Origin: Sparassis latifolia
Taxonomy: Eukaryota; Basidiomycota; Agaricomycetes; Polyporales; Sparassidaceae
NCBI GenBank assembly: GCA_018466975.1
Contig: CM031552.1
Coordinates: forward strand, 124,001 to 188,000
Length of the DNA: 64,000 bases
Reading direction: 5' to 3'
In this document: piece by piece, positions 57,355 to 64,000 of the stretch
Position numbering within the stretch: position 1 is the stretch's first letter
How the letters are laid out: each line of letters begins with the position of its first letter
Program-made: the position numbers and the translations under genes
The notes under the pieces: generated by a model
The model's database searches: none
Seen by the model: the letters and a program-made list of their open reading frames with translations, nothing else
Told to the model about the DNA's origin: nothing

Positions 57355-59823
57355 TCATCGGCCTGGGATGTAAGGTTGACCGTCGGTAAAGATGAGATGG
57401 GGTTTGCGGCTAGCCAAATCCAGCATCATCTCGGAGAAGTAGCTGTTCGCCCATGCAAACCACGGACGTGTATACGTCGAGTCGTATATATCGATAGATT
57501 CGTGGATGAGGCCAAGGCCGGCCGTGTTCTACAAGATGTGACTAGTCAGCCATGATTTGTTCTCGAAAGCTTGTGACTGACATTGGCGATGAGGTATAAA
57601 TCCTGTAAAATCTCTTCATCGTTATCCGTACCGTAGATAGAGGAGACCAAAGCCATGGGCCTGTCAACATGTCAGAGCACGTAGTAGTCACTGATATCGT
57701 CGAAGCTCACCACGGGTTCCAAGCATCTTCATGTGGTCCTCTGCATCGCAAATATTCCGCAGATCAGCGGCCAGTATGACAATAGCACTGCAGAGCACAC
57801 CTACCCTATACCGCTGAAGTTCTGCCCAATGACGTAGTAAGGATTAGCACGCGACAGAAGCACCCGACGCGTCGCAACATATGCGGGGTGGTTCATGTCC
57901 AAGAAATCCAGGTAGGGTAGCGACAGCAATGACTAACCATAAGCTAAGTCAGTAATATGCGTGAGTTTGTCCATACACACCGGTACATTCGCGTCGTCCA
58001 TCACATATCTGCCCCCGAAGCCTTGTGGAAAACATATTTTTGAGTAAGACGACTACGTTCAACGCGAGAATTTCGCTAACCGTTCGTCTCGTATGCAAAA
58101 ATATTATTGACCAGCTAATGACGCAGTGAGCACAATCGTTTACGCGTGCCACAGGCAACAAGGTAGATACCGTAGTGTTCCATATAGCATCGCTGATAAC
58201 ACTGCTGTAGTGCCGAGCCAGCTGACTGACATTACTCGCTTGTCCTACAGAGTCAAGAATGTCCGCAAGGTAGTTCAGCTCCACTGTGAGCATTGCATTT
58301 GCAGGGGTCAAGTAGGCTTGCAAAAGAAATTCAGATGAACCTCACCCGAAGACTCAAGAGGTATGCTGACACACCGAATGTACTGAGGTCATCAGAAGGT
58401 CTATGAGATGTGCCAACCAGACCCGTGCACGCCTTCGGTTCCCCGTTCCCTCCATTATTGACAGCTGGCGATAGAGAACCAGCCGTGCCTGTCCAGTTGT
58501 AATACGACACCAGATCGAAGTTGTCATCGAACGTCGCTTGAGATTGCTCGTAAATGACATGGAGGATCTGTGAGATCGCCAAGTTCCCTAACGTCGATGA
58601 AGTGAGTAAGATTAATGGCGTCAAGCAGCAACAACTTAAGCTGCACTGACATTCATCGTTTATGAACGAAGAGTCGTTTGTCGCCTGGTAGTATGATCTC
58701 GACAGTTTCATAAACGAGCATAGAGAGTCAAGCTCGTACTAAAAACATTTACTCCTCAACTCAAACGAATACAGTTTTAAGCGAAACATGAACTAACCTT
58801 GCATTCAAATACGGTTTGGTTGTCAACTGGTCTGTGGACCAAACATGCAATTGAATATGCAGAAGATAAAGACTTGTGAGAGCTGGCACTCACGGATTAA
58901 CAAGAACGTCGATTGCATAGCCGTTCACTGTTGGGCTCAGCCCACTTTCAGGAGGAGGTTGAAATGCGCCACAGTATGGATACTGGGATACATATCGTGC
59001 CTCGTTGTTTATGACAGCCTTCACGAGGGTGGCGAGTTCCGGGTCCATAGAGAGCAATGAATGATACTGGGCGAACTGAGCGAAATGATACGTCAGATCA
59101 TGTTGGTGCGCGACAACAATCGACAAACTTGGTTTCCTGTGTCCCTCAGCCATTGTGCACTAGATAGGAGCATATTTGTTCAGTTCATGGGATCGTTTGC
59201 AGAGAACATACGTGATATCCTGCCAAATGCTCCTGTTAGACTCGACTTTGAGAAATTAGCAGCTAAGTGCTAACTTACTCCAGTAATGATAAATGCGACA
59301 TTCTCGGTCTTCATGAGAACTATCAAGCTTCCTGTAGTCAACAGATAGATGACTACTCACAGCGTTGAAGTACTTGACAGTGGTGTCTACCAGAACAACG
59401 ATTAGGGTCCATCTGGTAAGACAACTCATTGCTCACCCAACGTGTTGGGAAATGAATTCTCAAACAAACGCGCGATATCAGGATCTCTCAAACGAGCGGT
59501 CATGTTGCTGATCACATCCTGCCAGATGTCATTCCTGATCAGCGCAAATCCATATAAACCTAAAACTTTCACTCACCTCCACAGCAGAGCTATTGAACGT
59601 GCGACAGGCAGGAACCGGTCTCATGTATGGTAACGCCAATGGTCCTATAGAAAGGTTACCTTGAGGAGTCTGAAAGTTCGCATACGTAGTATCAACCTTA
59701 CTCAGTACACAACACTGAGGCACACACCTCTGCATATGTCGTGTAATCAGGACACTGTGCATAGCTGACTGCTGATCCAAGCAGAACGGCCGTCCCCACA
59801 GAATACGCTAACCCCAACTTCAT
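57355..59823 (-). CDS. Secreted GH125 exo-alpha-1,6-mannosidase (Mug157 family)
   Basis: Many short exons from the ATG at 59823. MKLGLAYSVGTAVLLGSAVS with YAQCPDYTTYAE is a signal peptide and mature start. Next come LALPYMRPVPACRTFNSSAV, ISNMTARLRDPDIARLFENS with FPNTLDTTVKY, VAFIITGDITAQWLRDTGNQ (the family-defining GDI..WLRD segment with a catalytic acid), RYVSQYPYCGAF, FECKYELDSLCSFMKLS, DFLDMNHPAYVATRRVLLSR, YYVIGQNFSGIGGPH, MALVSSIYGTDNDEEI, LGLIHESIDIYD and VWFAWANSYFSEMMLDLASR, ending PHLIFTDGQPYIPGR. GH125 enzymes remove alpha-1,6-mannose. The secreted form would act on mannoproteins or glycans outside the cell. Several N-glycosylation sequons (NSS, NMT, NFS) fit secretion. Confidence 0.9.
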
Positions 59824-61041
59824 CTTTAGAGTACGCCAAGCCGTTGCTGCGATGTCCTGGAGCAATTCTCCGCCTGCCAAGAGTCGGAAGCAAGAGACTT
59901 CCTGCCAATTCGCCACCTGTGGCCAGCTGGAATACCCCCGCAATGCGGCAGCTTCATTTATAGTTGCTGAGAGAGCTCGCTTCAGCTGCGACGTAGGTAC
60001 GCGGACCGGCGGTCGAGGTACCCATAGACATGGCGAGTTCACGAGGACGCGTCCGAGAGCTTCTCTTCTTCTGTTACATCCAAAGCCGCAATTGCCGGTA
60101 TTTTTTGCGGCGGTGATAATGGTCAGCTGGGCTTACCCGTGTCCCAGAAGGTCGTGGTGAGAAGCAATATGCTTATGTTGGTTACGTGCAAGGTTTTACG
60201 CTGATGCAGAGCCAGATTAGGAAGGTGTCAATGAACGCAGGAGATGCCATCGGGCTCAGAACGTTTTCTGCAGCTCGTTGCTCTGGCGTGATTAATGCTT
60301 CAAAATTGTAGACATATGTAAAATTCCTTAAAAATGGGTGGCCAAATTATTTCCGAGGAAAATCGAGTGTAGAACCTGCAGTGGCCCATCTCGGCACCTC
60401 CACACACCTCAAACAAATTTAGAATAGTATTCTATATGCTATAGAAGATAAGTATCTCAATACCGAAGGAAAAAGGCCAGAATAGTGAGCAATGGGAACA
60501 GAAGTGCCATCCGATGGCACGTCTGGGATCACTGATAGTACGGCAACAGGACGGATGGTACACGATAGATCTGCAAGCGTGAAGGGAGGGAGCGAGGGAC
60601 AGGTGCTTGTAGAAAATGATGATCACATCATCCAGGTGGCTCACCGAAGAAACTCCTTGAGCACAAATGTCAGGGTGATCTTCGCTGAACGTCCTGTGCT
60701 GGAGAACGAGACACTCCTTCCAGTTGTCGACATAATTGTATGCTTCCAGACTGGCTAATTCTGGGATCCAGAACGTTCACCGGTGGCCGCGACCAAGCGG
60801 GAGACGTATGCATATGCCAGTCAGACCGGGGGGGATCTGAGATCCGTGCCAGTGCCACAAGCGTGCCGTTGCAGCGAATTGACTCGATCGACGCGTTGCT
60901 CAAACACGGACGCCGACCAGCCCTTGCCTTACTCTTCACCACCATCATCGTTGTCACATACATCCCGTTCGTTTCTCACCCCAGCCACTCTCAGTTCTCA
61001 TCTGAGCATCGTCAGGTCCGACGGCGCGTTCCAAAGACAAT
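59824..61041. other. 1.2-kb divergent promoter region
   Basis: It separates the GH125 start codon (-) from the 61042 gene (+). It has AT-rich stretches near 60290-60480. A plus-strand frame at 60492-60758 (GQVLVENDDHIIQVAHRRNS) looks mildly protein-like but does not join the next gene by any splice pair I could find. Confidence 0.4.
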
Positions 61042-62721
61042 ATGACTGCTTTGACCAGCCAGAAACAGTCTACACAGCAGGTTGTCAAGTCAAAAAAGGA
61101 GTCCGCCGAGAATCCCAAACCACCTCCTGTCCCCGAATCTAAGCCTCACAATCAGTCGCAGGTAAAGAAGATGTCTCGACGCTCGAGCAAGCCTATCATC
61201 ACCTGGTTCCAGCGCAAATGGTCGGGCACCGTTCGTGCCAGGAGAGCTTCCGAGACGGACAGCATACGAGCGCAGAGACTAGGCGCCCGCTCCCCAAATG
61301 CGAAGGAGAAGCAGCGCAGATCCTCTGTGCCTTTACCCCCAATACTGACTGCTCCGAGGTTGAAGAGTAAAGGGGCTGGGAGTTCTAAGCGGAATACCAT
61401 CTCGTTGAATACGTTCGACGACCAAGCCAGCAACACTGACGGTCATGCTGCCGATTCAGACGATGGACAGCGCTCTTCTCTCGCTCGAGACTCTACATGG
61501 TCTCCGATCAGTAACTACGAGGCAGATGAAGACGCCTCAGTGCGTCCTCTTCCACCCAGCTCGCCACCTTCACCCTCGCCGTCGCAGTCGACTTCCTCCT
61601 ACCTCTCCGATCCTCGTACGTTCCGGAGCATGACCGCGAGCACCAAACCTACGACTGTCCTCAGCCTTGATCTCACAGGTGGCATGGCGCATATAGCGCA
61701 GGCGCCGCCAACGCCCACCATACCGGGTCACCGGCTGCCGCTGCACATCCGCACACACTCCACAGGACCCGGTTCAGGCGGTTCCATTACATTTTCTGCG
61801 ATACCTCCGTCGTCGCCCACGACGCCGTCGCGTCCATCCTCGGGCGGTTCAGTGCCGCGTGGTGCACATTTGTCTTTGCAGGCTCCACAGCATACCACGC
61901 ATCATCCGCGAAACAATCCACGCCCATCGTCTCCTCCGCAAGATGACGCGTCAGTGTTGACCCTCGCGTCGTCCGCGTTTGCAATGCCGAGTGCGCGGTA
62001 TGCCGCAGCGTTGGCGTTGTCGGGGCGCGCGTCGCTTGCAGACGACTCGATCTCGCATTTCAGCCACGCTGCGGGGCATGGAGATTCGACGAGTCACTTC
62101 CTTCTCGGAGAGATGGATGATGAGCGCGAACGTTACCAGGACCCGGACCAGGACGTCGATGCCAGTGTGCGTGCGCTAAGGCCGCGTAGCTCTAGGAGAG
62201 GCAGTTGGGAGAGCGAGGCGAGCGGATGGAGTGCCAGTGCCAGTCTAGCTTTGACCGGTACCGCAGGAGGTCAGAGCCAGGGAGGCACGAGAAGCTTGTG
62301 GACGGCCGGGAGTTACAGGACCGGAGGAGTTAGTGTATACAATGAGGATAGAGAGGACGAGGAGCCGAGTGAAGATAACCACACGCATGAAAACGGGAAG
62401 TATTCCTCGGAGGATACGTCTACTTCGTTGTCGCCGTCTGTCGCTGCTGAAAATACTTCGTCGACGGCCACTTCCTCGTCGAAAGCAGAAGATCTTCGGA
62501 CACCGCCCGTCCCTGTACCGGAATCGGATGCAGAGGCCGATAGCCCTATGGCGCCTTCGTTTGAATCCCAAGTTGATGGGTCGTTGACTTCCCACCGGAG
62601 CGTGATGGAGACTCCAAAGCTCGCTTCGGTACCTCTCGAAGGATCGGTTGTGGAGTCCAGTCTGTTGACGACTCCGGCAGGTGAAACTGGAGACACAACT
62701 ACAACAGCTGAACGGAAGTAA
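61042..62721 (+). CDS. Large Ser/Pro/Thr-rich protein, intronless, function unknown
   Basis: A 559-codon single open frame from an ATG. The basic N-terminus includes SRRSSKPIITWFQRKWSGTV with RARRASETDS. The rest is low-complexity: Ser/Pro runs (PPSSPPSPSPSQSTSSYLSD), a segment DDASVLTLASSAFAMPSARY then AAALALSGRASLADDSISHF, and an acidic Ser/Thr/Glu C-terminus. The ordered-looking segment (about residues 300-345) may be the conserved part. RRxS and SP sites are abundant, so it may be a phospho-regulated scaffold. I recognise no domain. Coding is supported by length, composition and the lack of competing frames. Confidence 0.7.
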   Translation: MTALTSQKQSTQQVVKSKKESAENPKPPPVPESKPHNQSQVKKMSRRSSKPIITWFQRKWSGTVRARRASETDSIRAQRLGARSPNAKEKQRRSSVPLPPILTAPRLKSKGAGSSKRNTISLNTFDDQASNTDGHAADSDDGQRSSLARDSTWSPISNYEADEDASVRPLPPSSPPSPSPSQSTSSYLSDPRTFRSMTASTKPTTVLSLDLTGGMAHIAQAPPTPTIPGHRLPLHIRTHSTGPGSGGSITFSAIPPSSPTTPSRPSSGGSVPRGAHLSLQAPQHTTHHPRNNPRPSSPPQDDASVLTLASSAFAMPSARYAAALALSGRASLADDSISHFSHAAGHGDSTSHFLLGEMDDERERYQDPDQDVDASVRALRPRSSRRGSWESEASGWSASASLALTGTAGGQSQGGTRSLWTAGSYRTGGVSVYNEDREDEEPSEDNHTHENGKYSSEDTSTSLSPSVAAENTSSTATSSSKAEDLRTPPVPVPESDAEADSPMAPSFESQVDGSLTSHRSVMETPKLASVPLEGSVVESSLLTTPAGETGDTTTTAERK

Positions 62722-63142
62722 TATCTTGTTAAGCGTGGTCTTAGTTAGTCGATTTCTACAATTTTTCTGAAGGTTTGACTGACCAGGACACAGATTTCTA
62801 TTTCGACTTTCGTCCGTAGCGCCATACATCTCTCTAGTCATCCAGTACACGTTAATGCGTTTCGTTGTCACCTCGCCTTTGCATGCTTTTCTACTTTTTC
62901 TTGGCTCTTCCCGCGGAATGCTTCATGGATGGATCGGTCGTATCTTGCACATAATTGTATCCGTACGCGTCGTGTAAACGCACCAATCTAGTAGTGCCTA
63001 ATGGTATCTGCATAATGTGCACTTTTCGTGTACTTAAGCCAGGAATGGGGCGGCCGACGAAGTACGGGAATTCCCTTTTTTGGACGAGCGCGTGGACTCA
63101 TCCGCCCAAGCGAGGAAACAAGCTCTTCCCTCAGCCACTCTC
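62722..63142. other. Intergenic, 61042 gene to DUF1640 gene
   Basis: About 420 bases of 3' region and promoter on the plus strand. AT-rich in its first half. No coding content was recognised. Confidence 0.5.
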
Positions 63143-63918
63143 ATGATCCTCTGCAAGGTACTTCCTCTTCGACGACCCGTGTCTGTGAGAAACGTCTGTA
63201 CTTTCTCTTCATCTCGTGGGTCCCGCAGGGCCCGCACATACGGTTCGCCGGCCATATCTGACCCGCCGTCCGATCCTTCAAGTTCATCGCAGCCATCAAT
63301 ATCCCTTGCTCATCCAAAGGATCCCGCTCTATCTGGCTCTAGCAGCAGCGTCCCTCCCAGTTCTTCCACATCTGATCATCCACCTTCGCGCGATGCCGAC
63401 CAAGGTCCAAGTGCGAGCTCGGGCTCGTATCTCCCACCTCCTGAGCCGCCTGTTCCACACCTCCCGGGCTCGGCGCTGCCTTCACCGCACCATCCCGAAG
63501 AACTAACTTCGTTTGGCCCGTATACCACTCCGCCCTTTAATACACACAAATTCTTCCGCGAGATCGAGTTGTGGTTTCCCGAGCCCACCGCGCGCACCCT
63601 CATGCGCGCGACGCGTGCTCTTCTCGTGGATCGGTTGGGTCGCGTCCGGCGTGAAGCGCTTACCACTAAGGATCTCGAGAGTGTGGGTTTGTTCCTCAAT
63701 TTCCCTCCCTTAGAGTCGTCCTACGCGTTAGTGCTAATCGGCTTCGTGAAACAGCAAGCGTATCTGTTCAAGGCGGCTCTGTCGGAACTACGCACTGAGA
63801 CTACGATGCTCACGCGGAATGAGGCCGCTGCGATGAAGACCGCGACAAGCGCGCTTCGTCGAGAGGTGGACACGCTCAACGGTCGCATGAAGGAGGACAT
63901 CAATGCACTCAAGCATGA
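63143..63918 (+). CDS. DUF1640 (CCDC90/FMP32/MCUR1-like) mitochondrial protein, 3' end outside window
   Basis: The ATG at 63143 opens [20 protein letters not shown] with [16 protein letters not shown], a mitochondrial presequence. A Ser/Pro-rich linker follows, then the conserved domain: [39 protein letters not shown] and TTKDLES. A stop-free 72-base intron (63683-63754) joins to [20 protein letters not shown], then [24 protein letters not shown] coiled coil. The visible coding part ends LKHE at a GTAAGT donor at 63919, so the gene continues beyond the window. Family members are inner-membrane coiled-coil proteins linked to calcium uniporter regulation in animals and to respiratory chain assembly in yeast. 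Confidence 0.85.
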
Positions 63919-64000
63919 GTAAGTGTCTTCCCCACTCACGCCTTCTTTGCATGCATCTCGCGTACCCAGTCTAAATTTTCCGTTTCTGCGCGTTGTGCAC

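Noticed and set aside
1..64000. CRISPR arrays, rRNA, tRNA genes, intact transposons
   Set aside because: No regular repeat-spacer pattern, no T-loop consensus in a plausible fold, no transposase or reverse transcriptase motifs and no long terminal repeats were seen by eye.

Overview
The window is nuclear DNA of a filamentous basidiomycete, most likely an Agaricomycete. The evidence is dense, short genes on both strands; many GT..AG introns of about 45-75 bases, often with a CTGAC/CTAAC-like branch site; two genes of the basidiomycete-typical DUF6593 family; and fungal versions of CLASP, the Fic1/Inn1 cytokinesis protein, flippase kinase and GH125/GH128 enzymes. I see no operons, CRISPR arrays, rRNA, convincing tRNA or intact transposon. 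All gene models were spliced by eye, so spans are firmer than individual exon borders.

Left part (0-20.6 kb): a thiopurine/thiol methyltransferase (+), a mitochondrial PPR-like protein (+), an unrecognised multi-exon gene (+), a large CLASP/STU1 microtubule gene (-), a heat-shock-factor-type transcription factor (-) with about 3.1 kb of gene-free DNA upstream, and an Fpk1/Nrc-2-type AGC kinase (-). From 20.6 to 24.8 kb no gene can be supported.

Middle (24.8-45 kb): a DHA2-type MFS permease (+), then a run of small conserved genes: a one-membrane-span protein (-), mitochondrial ribosomal protein uS14m (+), an AP-1-like bZIP factor (-), a DUF6593 protein (+), RNA polymerase subunit Rpb12 (-), an unrecognised Ser-rich protein (+), the G-patch protein GPATCH11 (-), a two-RRM Sbp1-like RNA-binding protein (-), a secreted GH128 glucanase (+), an AhpD-like protein (+), a second DUF6593 gene (-) and mitochondrial ribosomal protein uL11m (-).

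Right part (45-64 kb): about 2 kb without a clear gene, then two divergently transcribed paralogous WD40 genes sharing a 300-base promoter with a 12-base perfect palindrome around a CACGTG E-box. After them come an Rcf2-like mitochondrial membrane protein (+), the Fic1/Inn1-type C2 protein (-), a secreted GH125 mannosidase (-), a large Ser/Pro-rich protein (+) and the 5' part of a DUF1640 (MCUR1/FMP32-like) mitochondrial gene that runs off the right edge.

The genes do not form one pathway. Recurrent themes are mitochondrial function (PPR, uS14m, uL11m, Rcf2-like, DUF1640), transcription and RNA (HSF-type, bZIP, Rpb12, GPATCH11, Sbp1-like) and cell polarity or wall (CLASP, Fpk1, Fic1, GH128, GH125). 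The most interesting structures are the divergent WD40 paralogue pair, stop-free introns of length divisible by three that could act as splice switches, and the gene-poor blocks.
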